DNA of 56,776 bases from Candidatus Uhrbacteria bacterium GW2011_GWF2_39_13 (lineage in GTDB: Bacteria; Patescibacteriota; Patescibacteriia; UBA9934; GWF2-40-263). The notes under the pieces are model-generated. The model made no database searches. It saw nothing but the letters and a program-made list of their open reading frames with translations, and was not told the DNA's origin. Below, piece by piece: positions 17,705 through 25,411 of this stretch; within the stretch, counting starts at the first letter, position 1, and each line of letters starts with the position of its first letter. Location of the stretch: assembly GCA_000993535.1 (NCBI GenBank), contig LBWG01000002.1, positions 1-56,776 on the forward strand, given 5' to 3'. The position numbers and the translations under genes are program-made.

Positions 17705-18622
17705 TTATGAACGAGGTCGTTTGATAATAATCAAAACGATAAGAAGCATTCCAAAAAATCCAACGAAATAAAACAACGAAACAATTTTTGCATTTTCAAA
17801 ATAAGGCAACCAAGGAACATTCATTCCATAAAAACCAGCAATAAGCGTCGGTACCATCAATGCAGCAGACACAAGGGTCAAAAGAGTCACGACCTCATTG
17901 GTCTTGTGTGACAAAAGGGCCTCGTTCACATCAAAGAGCCCATCAATAATAAGTTTTAAATTATCTGAAGAAAGCCAAATCGTATCCAACACATCATGTA
18001 CATCATCAAAATAAATGGCCATGTCTTCAGAAATAAAAGAACGTTTTATATTGGATAAACTTGCGACAATCGTTCTTTGCGGATCTATCACATGGCGTAA
18101 AAAAAGAACATTTCTTCGTACATGAGCCAAATCCACAGTCAAACGCTTATCGTGTCTGTGTTCAATCGCCTCTTCAAGTCTGTGGACTTCTTTTGTTAAA
18201 CTGCCAAGTAAGGAAAGACCTTCATGAAAAACTTCTGCTAAAATCTTATGCATCGCGAAAGGAGTTCCTTTCCCTAAAACAATCGATCGAAATTTATTAC
18301 TGCGCTCCATTCTTTCAAAAAATACTTCTAAAACAGGAATAGGGATATGCGTTATCGTAACCAAACTTTCAGCACTCAAAAAAACATACAATTCTTCTCC
18401 ATATAAATGTGATGATTCCTTATCAATGGCCGGGACATGGAAAACAAAAAAGAGATAATGCTTATAGGTATCCATTTTGGAAATGGGCGATTCAGCACGG
18501 ATGTCATCATAATCAAGATGATTAAACTTAAAACGTTCTTGAAGCTGTTCAAGATCAGAATCGCTTACTTGATTGATATGATGCCAACTTACTCCTTTTG
18601 ATTCTACAACCTGTATACCCAT
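17705..18622 (-). CDS. corA: CorA-family magnesium/divalent cation channel
   Basis: A 305-residue CorA-type transporter. It has an N-terminal cytoplasmic alpha/beta domain, long helices (residues about 140-240), then two membrane segments at the C-terminus with the family signature GMN in GFYGMNVPWLP, ending in a short basic tail (IIIKRPRS). It lacks any second domain. It would form a pentameric Mg2+ channel in the cytoplasmic membrane. It starts 7 nt downstream of a GT2 gene and ends 4 nt before the PKD protein gene. Confidence 0.93.
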   Translation of the reverse strand: MGIQVVESKGVSWHHINQVSDSDLEQLQERFKFNHLDYDDIRAESPISKMDTYKHYLFFVFHVPAIDKESSHLYGEELYVFLSAESLVTITHIPIPVLEVFFERMERSNKFRSIVLGKGTPFAMHKILAEVFHEGLSLLGSLTKEVHRLEEAIEHRHDKRLTVDLAHVRRNVLFLRHVIDPQRTIVASLSNIKRSFISEDMAIYFDDVHDVLDTIWLSSDNLKLIIDGLFDVNEALLSHKTNEVVTLLTLVSAALMVPTLIAGFYGMNVPWLPYFENAKIVSLFYFVGFFGMLLIVLIIIKRPRS

Positions 18623-18628
18623 ACGTTT

Positions 18629-19354
18629 TTAATCTTTTTGTTTTTTATTTTTTACTTTTTCATGACCGAACGTATAGTGGAAACGGTTGTGGCGTATTGG
18701 ACCAATAAACGCAAGATGAAATTCCGCAAGCATGTATTTTATTGCAATATTCATCCGACCATCCCGATCTAGTCTTCGGATAGAGACCGGAATTTTTGTT
18801 GATTTTAGAAGACCAAATTTTCCAACGACGCATGCGCGGCGCGCATAATCATGATCTTCACAAAAGGTAATTTTTTCATCGAAACCCTGGATACGATCAT
18901 GGAGTTGTTTACGAACAAACATGCAAAAACCAGGCGCATGCGGAAAAAGAGAACCCCAAGCGCGAGCATAGGTGTTGTAAGCTTTATGCATGACGTGATC
19001 GATAAAAGCATCGGAAAGCGGAAAGACATCACACGTAGCTAAATCCAGCTTTTTCTCCATCATTTCTTCAAGAGCTTTTTCAAGAAATTGCGGATCACGC
19101 AGCTCCACATCTGCATCTAAAAATAAAAGAAATTCTGTTTGCGCATAAGAAGCTCCTGTGTTTCTCCCAAAAGAAATAGCTCCACCTTCAACAACCCGCG
19201 TGCCAAAAGATACAGCGATCTTCCGGGTATCATCTGTTGACTGCGCATCGGAAACAATAATCTCAACAGGCTGTAATGTCTGCTTGCGGATAGACTCGAG
19301 GAGTCGCGGAAGATACGACTCTTCATTTTTTGTAGGAATAACAATCGTTAACAT
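18629..19354 (-). CDS. Family 2 glycosyltransferase
   Basis: A 241-residue GT-A protein beginning MLTIVIPTKNEESYLPRLLESIRKQ, with IVSDAQSTDDTRKIA, GGAISFGRNTGA and the metal site LLFLDADVELRD, then a RIQGFDEKITFCEDHDYARR acceptor region. It resembles the TagA-independent GT2 group that also includes carotenoid and mannosyl transferases, so the substrate stays open. There is no membrane anchor. The gene is outside the main glycan operon and lies just upstream of corA. Confidence 0.85.
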   Translation of the reverse strand: MLTIVIPTKNEESYLPRLLESIRKQTLQPVEIIVSDAQSTDDTRKIAVSFGTRVVEGGAISFGRNTGASYAQTEFLLFLDADVELRDPQFLEKALEEMMEKKLDLATCDVFPLSDAFIDHVMHKAYNTYARAWGSLFPHAPGFCMFVRKQLHDRIQGFDEKITFCEDHDYARRACVVGKFGLLKSTKIPVSIRRLDRDGRMNIAIKYMLAEFHLAFIGPIRHNRFHYTFGHEKVKNKKQKD

Positions 19355-19364
19355 TTATTCTATT

Positions 19365-19814
19365 TTACCGTCCTTCTTGTGTGAGGGCAAACAAGGCGAT
19401 TCCCGTTGCAACAGATACATTCAATGATTGTTTTCCACCAGGCATGGGAATTTCGATCTGCTGATTGCACTCAACTAAAACCTCTTTTTCAATACCTTCT
19501 ACTTCATTACCAAGAATAAGAACCAAGGGCTTTTCTTTTTTAACCATATGAATAGGAATGCTTCCCTGAGTATTATCTAAAGCCACCAGACAAAACCCTT
19601 GTTGTTTTAATATCTGTAACAATGGCTTAATTTCTAAAAGAGCCTCCCAAGACACGCGATGTTCGGATCCTAATGAAACTTTTGCAATCTCCTTTCTTGG
19701 CGGAATACCTGTAAAACCGGTCAAATACAATTTTTTAACACCAAAAGCATCACAGGATCGAAAAATAGATCCAACATTATGCAAAGAACGAATATTGTGT
19801 GCAATCACGATCAT
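19365..19814 (-). CDS. SpoU/TrmH-family RNA 2'-O-methyltransferase
   Basis: About 149 residues from the ATG at 19814 (MIVIAHNIRSLHNVGSIFRSCDAFG). The ORF-track start at 19898 would lie inside the divergent methylase gene. All three SPOUT knot motifs are visible: motif 1 NIRSLHNVGSIFRSCDAFG, motif 2 LVLILGNEVEGI, motif 3 IPMPGGKQSLNVSVATGIALF. No extra RNA-binding domain is present, so it is a minimal catalytic domain like TrmL. It probably methylates a tRNA or rRNA ribose. Confidence 0.88.
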   Translation of the reverse strand: MIVIAHNIRSLHNVGSIFRSCDAFGVKKLYLTGFTGIPPRKEIAKVSLGSEHRVSWEALLEIKPLLQILKQQGFCLVALDNTQGSIPIHMVKKEKPLVLILGNEVEGIEKEVLVECNQQIEIPMPGGKQSLNVSVATGIALFALTQEGR

Positions 19815-19831
19815 AGTTTTGAGTAAAACTC

Positions 19832-19860
19832 TTGAAAAAAATAAAAAATAAGCGTAGCCT
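19832..19860 (+). promoter_or_regulatory. Promoter for the TrmA/RlmD-type methylase, near-leaderless
   Basis: TTGAAA, 17 nt, TAGCCT, then 9 nt to the ATG at 19870. Transcription would begin within a few bases of the start codon. The -10 is weak, so confidence is moderate. Confidence 0.45.
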
Positions 19861-19869
19861 TTCACTGTT

Positions 19870-21000
19870 ATGACATCTCTTTGCCCCAATCCAGACATCT
19901 GCGGGTCCTGTTCTTGGTCTCATATCCCCTACCAAAAACAACTCCTTCAAAAACTTTCAGATATCAACGGATCTTTTAAGATAAAAAACGTGGATCTAAT
20001 CTGTGAAACGATTTTACCATCTCCTGTTACGGAACATTATCGCAATCGCATGGATTTTGTCATCGACTTTGAAGGTCGTGTAGGAATGCGAGAAAAAGGA
20101 AAATGGTGGAAAGTGATTGATGAACACACTTGTTTTTTGGCTGATAAAAAAATTGAAGATCTGTTTCATGTGGTACGAGCGTGGGTGAAATCATCTGGAC
20201 TCTCTTACTACGATCGTAAAAGCCATAGCGGTCTTTTGCGATACGCTGTCATCAGATCTACAACCTTAGGAGAAACCATGATCAATATCATCACGTCTGT
20301 TCCAGAAGATGAAAAAGAATCTTCTTCCCTTCGAGAATCCCTTACTCGTCTAGCAAAAGAACCCACTGCGACAACTCTCATTTGGTCTCAAAACAGCACG
20401 ATCACTGATATCAGTTTTGGAGACATCGTACAAACAATTTCAGGTCCTGGGTTTATACAAGAACGGATTGAATCCTTTGTGTATCGTATCAGTCCAAATG
20501 CCTTCTTTCAGACAAATCCTCATGGAGCCAAGATCCTTCTTGAAACCGTTACTGCATTTTGTGGTGATATACACCAAAAAACGCTCTTGGATTTGTATTG
20601 CGGGTCAGGATTCTTTTCTATCGCTTTAGCACAAAAAACTCAAACATGTATCGGAGTAGAAATGAGTAAAGAAGCCATTGTCGATGCTCGAATAAACTCA
20701 GAAATCAATCAAAGAACCATTCAATATCATGATGCCAAAATGGAGGAATTCGATTGGAAAGACGTTGGTGCTGATGTAGTTATTCTTGATCCTCCTCGCA
20801 GCGGGATGCATGACAAAGTTCTGGAGGATATCCTGCATGTTAAACCAAAACATATTGTCTACATCTCCTGCAACTACAAAAATTTTGCCAGAGAGATGGT
20901 ACAATTACAGCAATACTATAAGGTGGAAGCCATGCGTGCGATAGATCTGTTTCCCCATACCCCTCATGTCGAACTTGTTACTTCTTTGATTCTTAAATAA
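19870..21000 (+). CDS. TrmA/RlmD-family RNA m5U methyltransferase
   Basis: A 376-residue SAM-dependent (uracil-5)-methyltransferase. The N-terminal cysteines (LCPNPDICGSCSW) together with a later Cys (HTCFLADK) match the 4Fe-4S cluster pattern of RlmC/RlmD enzymes, but the TRAM domain is absent. Motifs: the FFQTNPHGAKILLETV region, SAM site LLDLYCGSGFFSIAL, VILDPPRSGMHDKVLEDI, and the catalytic cysteine in HIVYISCNYKNFARE. It methylates U in rRNA or tRNA; the exact site is uncertain. The start is supported by a promoter 9 nt upstream; era follows after 18 nt. Confidence 0.9.
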   Translation: MTSLCPNPDICGSCSWSHIPYQKQLLQKLSDINGSFKIKNVDLICETILPSPVTEHYRNRMDFVIDFEGRVGMREKGKWWKVIDEHTCFLADKKIEDLFHVVRAWVKSSGLSYYDRKSHSGLLRYAVIRSTTLGETMINIITSVPEDEKESSSLRESLTRLAKEPTATTLIWSQNSTITDISFGDIVQTISGPGFIQERIESFVYRISPNAFFQTNPHGAKILLETVTAFCGDIHQKTLLDLYCGSGFFSIALAQKTQTCIGVEMSKEAIVDARINSEINQRTIQYHDAKMEEFDWKDVGADVVILDPPRSGMHDKVLEDILHVKPKHIVYISCNYKNFAREMVQLQQYYKVEAMRAIDLFPHTPHVELVTSLILK

Positions 21001-21018
21001 TCTGACCACCTCTCTTTT

Positions 21019-21870
21019 ATGCCTAAATCTGGTTTCGTTGTCATGATCGGTCGTTCAAACGTGGGCAAATCCACTCTCATGAACACCATCGTCGGTTCAA
21101 AAATTGCTATTACCACACCAAAGCCTCAGACCACGCGTCTTCCTATTCAAGGAATTATCACCCGTGAAGAAGGTCAGATGGTGTTCGTGGATACTCCAGG
21201 AATTCTCAAAGGAGAAAAAGATCTACTTTCAAAAAGGCTTGCGGAATCTGTTCGTGCCTCACTCAACGACGTAGATGTCATTATTTATGTCGTCGATCCG
21301 ACGCGTGAAATAGGACAAGAAGAACACGAGGTTATGCGTACCATTGCCTCTTTGCAAAAACCGAAAATTTTAGTCATCAATAAAATAGATGCGAAAATAA
21401 AACCATTCCTTGATTTCTACCGAGATCTTTCACAAGACTACACAGCGACATTTGAGGTCTCCGCATTAAAAGGAACAAACATCAATCACCTTGTTAAAAA
21501 ATTGTTTGAATTGCTTCCTGAAGGTGAATATTATTACCCAGAACATCAGCTCACGAACATGTCAAACAAAGTGTGGTTAGCAGAACTTATTCGAGAAAAA
21601 CTTTTTCTACGTTTGCGACAAGAAGTACCCTATAGTACTCATGTAGAAGTTAGTGAAGTCGAAGAACGACCCAATGGAATGATGTACATTGCCGGAACAA
21701 TTTTTACAAATGACGATCGCTATAAACGGATGATTATTGGACAAGGAGGTCGTGGCATTCGTGAAATCGGTCAATCGACCAGACACGAACTTGAAGCGGT
21801 TCTCAATACAAAAGTCTTCCTTGATCTGACGGTAGAAGTTGATACCCACTGGATGGCAAAATTCGGATAG
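21019..21870 (+). CDS. era: GTPase Era
   Basis: A 283-residue Era, close to the family's 300. G1 GRSNVGKSTLMN, G2 region TTRLPIQG, G3 DTPG, G4 NKID and G5-like SALKG are all present in the first 165 residues. The C-terminal KH domain contains the diagnostic MIIGQGGRGIREIGQSTRHELE. It binds 16S rRNA late in 30S assembly. G1 has Ser where most Era proteins have Pro (GRSNVGKS), a harmless variant. It is co-directional with the upstream methylase gene and ends at a strong bidirectional terminator. Confidence 0.96.
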   Translation: MPKSGFVVMIGRSNVGKSTLMNTIVGSKIAITTPKPQTTRLPIQGIITREEGQMVFVDTPGILKGEKDLLSKRLAESVRASLNDVDVIIYVVDPTREIGQEEHEVMRTIASLQKPKILVINKIDAKIKPFLDFYRDLSQDYTATFEVSALKGTNINHLVKKLFELLPEGEYYYPEHQLTNMSNKVWLAELIREKLFLRLRQEVPYSTHVEVSEVEERPNGMMYIAGTIFTNDDRYKRMIIGQGGRGIREIGQSTRHELEAVLNTKVFLDLTVEVDTHWMAKFG

Positions 21871-21879
21871 AAGCGTGAA

Positions 21880-21914
21880 AATTTAAAAACGGGCTAATCA
21901 CCCGTTTTTAAATT
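21880..21914. terminator. Bidirectional terminator between era and lipoprotein gene
   Basis: Stem AATTTAAAAACGGG / CCCGTTTTTAAATT with a 7-nt loop. T-runs follow the GC stem on both strands, and the minus-strand gene's stop codon lies in the loop. It serves converging transcripts. Confidence 0.88.
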
Positions 21915-22859
21915 AATCTCTGAAATTTCGTAGCCTGCAAATCCTTTTGCTAAACTCTCTTTGCTAAAAATTTTAAGATTCCCTTGTGAAAGCGGGGTGA
22001 GTTGAATTTCTAAGATGAGAGGATTTTCGGGATTAGCGAGAATCTTATACTGCGCAAACGCATTCTTCGCTTCCACAACTCTGACTTTCGTTCTTACGCC
22101 ATCAACCTCTAACGTAAAGATGCCCCAAGATGGATCCGCCTTAATCGTTGTTGTATTTTTTGTCGTCGCTTCCTCTGATTGGTTTGTTGGTTGTGAATCT
22201 TTTCCAGTGAGCAATGAGAGAAAACCGCCTATTTGATCAATAAAAGTTTTTGCCTGCGTTGTCGCTTCTTCGACGTTTGATAAAGACTCATCAAATAAAC
22301 CCAGACTCACCTTTGTCGATCGTGTATTAATGAGTTCATTATATTGAGTCTGAGAAAGCCAAATAAGGGACTCTTCCACCATTCCCCCGTCACCCACAGG
22401 CCACTGTTGGGGAAGCATCAATGTCGTGGCCGCTGATAATGATTCCGAAGTAATGGTTCCTGTTTGGAGATTTTGCTCATAAACGGGTTCAGGAGCCTCT
22501 GGAATCTCAACTCCCACAGGAGACTGCGCATACTCAGATTCGTACGCCTCCCTTGCTGCTTTAGATTCAGTTGTTTCAACAGGCACTAAACTCTTCCACG
22601 TTAAATCAACTTTTTGATTTGGAATCCACTGATTGAGTGTGACAGTGCGTTCTTGTTCATCTGCTCCCGACCATTCAACAACAGAACCTCCCAACCCTAA
22701 AACCGTGGGACGCAAGACAAACTCATCTCCAACAGAAAAAGAAAGCACAGATGCCGCTTCCTCTGGAGTTAGATTCGAGACAGGTGGAGAAACACAACCA
22801 GAACCTACAAACAATAAACAGAAAAGTCCTGTACCAAGCTGTCTCGAAAAGATGTTCAT
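21894..22859 (-). CDS. Putative lipoprotein, unknown family
   Basis: A 321-residue protein with a lipoprotein signal peptide (MNIFSRQLGTGLFCLLFVGSGC; lipobox VGSGC), then a mainly beta-strand, Thr/Glu-rich body without a recognised domain. It would be attached to the outer face of the membrane. It starts 5 nt after the thioredoxin-like gene, so the two are co-transcribed; the neighbour could help its folding or redox state, but only one Cys (the lipidated one) is evident. Function unknown. Confidence 0.7.
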   Translation of the reverse strand: MNIFSRQLGTGLFCLLFVGSGCVSPPVSNLTPEEAASVLSFSVGDEFVLRPTVLGLGGSVVEWSGADEQERTVTLNQWIPNQKVDLTWKSLVPVETTESKAAREAYESEYAQSPVGVEIPEAPEPVYEQNLQTGTITSESLSAATTLMLPQQWPVGDGGMVEESLIWLSQTQYNELINTRSTKVSLGLFDESLSNVEEATTQAKTFIDQIGGFLSLLTGKDSQPTNQSEEATTKNTTTIKADPSWGIFTLEVDGVRTKVRVVEAKNAFAQYKILANPENPLILEIQLTPLSQGNLKIFSKESLAKGFAGYEISEINLKTGD

Positions 22860-22864
22860 ATATT

Positions 22865-23131
22865 TTAATCAGTCAAAACTTCTCCATTGGCCCACGCTCT
22901 CACACGTTCCTCTGTTGTAGCGCCACAAATAGATTGACCTGAATCTGTGTTGACAAAAAAAGGAACTCCTCCACATTTTTCATTATCGGCTTTTTCAAAC
23001 TGGTGAGCGTTTTCTTCATTATGCCAGGTCTCTTTTTTTTCAATGACTTTCCCCTCTTGAATCAATTCGTCAATGATCGACATCATATGATGACAATGTG
23101 GACATTCTTCTCCGTAGAAAAAATAAAGCAT
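22865..23131 (-). CDS. Thioredoxin/glutaredoxin-like protein
   Basis: An 88-residue single thioredoxin-fold domain: beta strand MLYFFYGEE, active site CPHC at residues 10-13, and the cis-proline segment GGVPFFVN around residue 55. A second Cys pair candidate (EKCGGVP, SICGA) is also present. The extra histidines (CPHCHHMM) are unusual and would raise the redox potential or bind metal. There is no signal peptide, so it is cytoplasmic. It is the first gene of a two-gene unit with the lipoprotein. Confidence 0.82.
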   Translation of the reverse strand: MLYFFYGEECPHCHHMMSIIDELIQEGKVIEKKETWHNEENAHQFEKADNEKCGGVPFFVNTDSGQSICGATTEERVRAWANGEVLTD

Positions 23132-23156
23132 ATCGCTAGATTCGTAGATAGTTAGG

Positions 23157-23165
23157 TGCTAAAAT
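23157..23165 (+). promoter_or_regulatory. Extended -10 promoter, leaderless start
   Basis: TGCTAAAAT (extended -10 TGn plus TAAAAT) ends only 6 nt before the ATG at 23172, so the mRNA would begin at the start codon. The same TGCTAAAAT occurs 10 nt before the ATG at 27451. Confidence 0.55.
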
Positions 23166-23171
23166 TTTAAC

Positions 23172-23819
23172 ATGCCTCTAAAGATTATCACAGCCGTTTT
23201 GTTTTTACTGATCATGGGTTTGCTCTTCACCCAACGTTTTTCTCTTCCTAAAGAACTGTCTGTTCGTATCACTGCTGGAGCTGGTGAAGACGCAGGGTAT
23301 GGATTCGGAGAAAAGCTTCGACGAGGTTCTCTTATTGAAACCCAAAACGGATTTCTCAAAATAACTATTGAAGAGAAATTGCACGATGTAGACCAAGCTC
23401 AAACAAACATTTGGCTCTCAAAAAATACAACGATTGAACTGGAGTGCTTATATCAAAATGAACTCGTGATTCGATTGATAAAAGGACGCATTTTAACCCA
23501 AACTCAAGCAGAAACTCCTTTAGTCATAAAAACTAATCATACTAAACAGTTTTTATATAAAGGAACGGCTTCATTCGTAAACTACGATTTTCTAGAAACG
23601 ATTCATGTCATTCCTTTAAAAGATTCCTCTGTACAAACGAAGATACCCGAAACAAACGAATCTTTTACTGAATCAGTTCCTTATTCTATTCATGAAACAA
23701 TTCCTGTTTCCCATAAATTTCTTGAGATAAATTTACTCGCAGGAGATTCTGCAAATTTTTACCAATGGACGAATACACTACATTTTCTTGACATGAGCCC
23801 TACAATCTTCTATAACTAG
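23172..23819 (+). CDS. Membrane-anchored FecR-like protein
   Basis: A 215-residue protein with one N-terminal membrane segment (IITAVLFLLIMGLLF), then a beta-rich domain with the FecR/LysM-free pattern GEKLRRGSLIETQNGFLKITI, WLSKNTTIEL and LVIRLIKGRIL. This is the FecR repeat layout, in which a threshold surface is read outside the cell. The C-terminal 80 residues are unassigned. No ECF sigma factor or TonB receptor is adjacent, so classical iron signalling is unlikely. The start is fixed by the leaderless promoter. Confidence 0.6.
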   Translation: MPLKIITAVLFLLIMGLLFTQRFSLPKELSVRITAGAGEDAGYGFGEKLRRGSLIETQNGFLKITIEEKLHDVDQAQTNIWLSKNTTIELECLYQNELVIRLIKGRILTQTQAETPLVIKTNHTKQFLYKGTASFVNYDFLETIHVIPLKDSSVQTKIPETNESFTESVPYSIHETIPVSHKFLEINLLAGDSANFYQWTNTLHFLDMSPTIFYN

Positions 23820-23855
23820 GGCGCGGGGTAGAGCAGCCAGGCAGCTCGTCGGGCT

Positions 23856-24529
23856 CAATACCGTGAGATCACTAATAAATTGCAATGAGTACAAAACTCA
23901 AAGGCGATATTGCCGAACAAGCAGCGATTCTTCATGCCTTAAAGCAAGGATGGGGATGTTTGCTACCAATTGGCGATCGACTTCCATACGATGTCGCATT
24001 CGATATCAATGGATCTCTGGTGCGTGTCCAAGTCAAAAATGCTTGGATGAAAAAAGATTCTGGAAATTATGTCGTAGATAACCGTCGCACAAAGACGAAT
24101 CGACGAATCATGAAACGAGAATCTTACAAAAAGTCAGATTTCGACTTTGCACTCGTCTACTTGGAAGATAAAGATCTATTCTATATCTTCCCCGTTGAAG
24201 TATTCATCAGTTACGGAAGCGAGATTCATATCGTTGAATCTCAAAAACGTCAACGAAAGCCGCGCTCCTCTGAATTCAGAGAAGCCTGGCATTTTATCTC
24301 ACAATGGGCTGCACAAAAAGAAATTTCTGTGTGAATCCTGTCAAATTCGGGGAAGTCTTTAACATGATAATCCCGAGCCAATCCCTCCTTTGCTAAAGCT
24401 TCGGAAGGAAGGTGTAGAGACTTAATGGCAGGCACCCTCACTATTAGAAATAATAGAAGGGTGAAGAGAAAGTCCAGACCACAAATTCTTTCGTAGATGA
24501 AAGAAGCAGTGAAAACTGTAGTTGGTAAG
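23856..24529 (+). mobile_element. Group I intron (IC3, Azoarcus-like core) in tRNA-fMet
   Basis: 674 nt. The catalytic core follows the ORF: P3 CCTGTC (24337-24342) with GGCAGG (24427-24432), P4 TCGGG (24347-24351) with CCCGA (24372-24376), P7 GACTT (24419-24423) with AAGTC (24470-24474), P8 CACCCT/AGGGTG, P9 TTCTTTC/GAAAGAA, and a CAGT-GAAA-ACTG tetraloop hairpin. The blocks GTCAAATTCGG, GAGCCAA, GAAGGTGTAGAGACT and AGTCCAG closely match what I recall of the Azoarcus tRNA-Ile intron. The intron ends in G. The ORF fills the region before P3 (P1/P2 loop). I could not find a convincing internal guide sequence for the exon's GGGCT, so P1 is unresolved. Confidence 0.9.
23885..24334 (+). CDS. PD-(D/E)XK homing endonuclease, I-Ssp6803I type
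   Basis: 149 residues, starting 29 nt into the intron and ending 3 nt before the P3 helix. The sequence GDIAEQAAILHALKQGWGCLLPIGDRLPYDVAFDINGSLVRVQVKNAW carries a restriction-fold active site: E11, D36 and Q49-x-K51 (the QxK variant). The closest known precedent is I-Ssp6803I, a 150-codon PD-(D/E)XK enzyme encoded in the tRNA-fMet group I intron of Synechocystis PCC 6803. Its role is to cut intronless tRNA-fMet genes at the anticodon-loop junction so that the intron is copied in. The ORF is intact, so homing may be active. I see no ribosome binding site. Confidence 0.9.
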   Translation: MSTKLKGDIAEQAAILHALKQGWGCLLPIGDRLPYDVAFDINGSLVRVQVKNAWMKKDSGNYVVDNRRTKTNRRIMKRESYKKSDFDFALVYLEDKDLFYIFPVEVFISYGSEIHIVESQKRQRKPRSSEFREAWHFISQWAAQKEISV

Positions 24530-24569
24530 CATAACCCGAAGGTCGTCGGTTCAAATCCGACCCCCGCAA

Positions 24570-24600
24570 CACAAAACTCGTGCACTGCACGAGTTTTGTG
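24570..24600 (+). terminator. Perfect palindrome right after tRNA-fMet
   Basis: CACAAAACTCGTGC / GCACGAGTTTTGTG, 14 bp with a 3-nt loop, beginning one base after A73. The T-tract is inside the stem (GAGTTTTGTG) and TTTGG follows, so it can end tRNA transcription. It also marks the border to the GC-rich insert. Confidence 0.65.
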
Positions 24601-24860
24601 TTTGGAAAAAAACAGCGCACCCACGATCAGCGGATATTCACGTGGGTGAACTGTATCTGCGATATGAGTGCGTGCGTCATGGATTTTGTAAAAACCAGAC
24701 CGTCAGAGAGCTTCCGATGGGGAAGTTTCTTGCTGACCAGCGGGGTCAGTCGTTGTCAGGCGACCTTGGTCATACGAGTGGGCAGGTTGTGCCACCAGAC
24801 ACAGCTGGGCTCGAAAACCGAGGTATAACCAAAGAAGGCGTCGTTGAAAACGAGTTGACG
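24601..24860. other. GC-rich non-coding interval at the insert border
   Basis: About 260 bases between the tRNA palindrome and the DUF1360-like gene. Plus-strand ORFs here (24522 and 24580) have no ribosome binding site and no recognisable protein, and one starts inside the intron. A short stem CCCACG/CGTGGG is visible near 24620-24647. I see no gene, no repeated tRNA end and no integrase. Confidence 0.5.
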
Positions 24861-25187
24861 TCAGTCTTCCTCGTACCCGTCTGGTGCGAACGCCCGAAGA
24901 ATGAGCCCTGAGCACATGGAGGCCACGAACACCATCACCATCGACGTGATAAACCAGTCAATGATGAAGTGAGTCCGCGGAATAATCTCGATCGGGTACC
25001 AAGCGGTAACCGGGAACGAGATCCATACACTCGTACAGAAGGGACACCCCAGCAACTTGCCCAACCACTTGCTCTTGGATTGGGCGAACATACGAAGCGG
25101 CCTGAAAATCCCCGCTTTGGAGATCGTCATGGCCATTACCGAAACAGCAGCTCCAAGGTGAACGAAATACAGAAGCTGGAGACTCAT
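24861..25187 (-). CDS. DUF1360-like small membrane protein
   Basis: About 108 residues from the ATG at 25187, which overlaps the upstream stop by one base (TGATG). There are three hydrophobic segments: SLQLLYFVHLGAAVSVMAM, the segment after the GCPFCTSVWISF motif, and IIDWFITSMVMVFVASMCSGLIL. The CPxC followed by W/F in a membrane protein is the DUF1360 signature. Molecular function of the family is unknown to me. Last gene of the GC-rich three-gene unit. Confidence 0.6.
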   Translation of the reverse strand: MSLQLLYFVHLGAAVSVMAMTISKAGIFRPLRMFAQSKSKWLGKLLGCPFCTSVWISFPVTAWYPIEIIPRTHFIIDWFITSMVMVFVASMCSGLILRAFAPDGYEED

Positions 25188-25396
25188 CACCAGCACCCAC
25201 AACGATGCTTGATCACATCGAGCTCACGCTGGCGTTGATCCCGCGTGGTCGGGTCGGTTTCCGCGAGGACAGCGTCGATCGCGGCGATCACCCCATCGAT
25301 GCACGGGTTCTCCATGTCGGCGCCATCGAGACTAGCAGCGTTGTTGTCTCCGCCCTTCCTGTTTATCTTCCTACGCTTCTTTAGGTCGAAATTCAT
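25187..25396 (-). CDS. Small hypothetical protein
   Basis: 69 residues from the ATG at 25396 (MNFDLKKRRKINRKGG), chosen because AGGAG lies 6 nt before it; the track start at 25411 sits upstream of that ribosome binding site. A basic N-terminus is followed by an acidic helical part and a CGCW end. Its position next to an Mpa-like AAA+ ATPase recalls Pup, but the Pup-type C-terminal GGE/GGQ is absent. No function assigned. Confidence 0.5.
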   Translation of the reverse strand: MNFDLKKRRKINRKGGDNNAASLDGADMENPCIDGVIAAIDAVLAETDPTTRDQRQRELDVIKHRCGCW

Positions 25397-25411
25397 ATGA
25401 TCTCCTATCAA

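Larger units (their letters stand above)
23822..24569 (+). tRNA. Initiator tRNA-fMet(CAT), interrupted by a group I intron
   Basis: Exon 1 is 23822-23855 (CGCGGGGTAGAGC to GTCGGGCT) and exon 2 is 24530-24569 (CATAACCCGAAGG to CCCCCGCAA). Joined they give a 74-nt tRNA with the CAT anticodon and the initiator hallmarks: a C1-A72 mismatch, three G-C pairs in the anticodon stem (GGG/CCC) and a 9-nt D loop AGCCAGGCA. CCA is not encoded (CAC follows A73). The intron lies between T33 and C34. Because CA occurs at both junctions, the boundary can slide by 2 nt; the U-before/G-at-end rule for group I introns selects the split given here. This is the only initiator tRNA in the window. Confidence 0.93.

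Noticed and set aside
24276-24300. Guide sequence AAGCCTGGC within the endonuclease ORF, able to pair with exon TCGGGCT
   Set aside because: Eight pairs including wobbles can be made, but the splice-site U would pair with A instead of the required G, and a match this weak is expected by chance over 674 nt.
23822-24569. Trans-split or archaeal-type (BHB) tRNA intron
   Set aside because: The intervening RNA contains a complete group I core and ends in G; there is no bulge-helix-bulge motif.
25187-25396. Pup homologue next to the Mpa-like ATPase
   Set aside because: The C-terminus is CGCW, not GGE or GGQ, and no ligase or proteasome gene is present.
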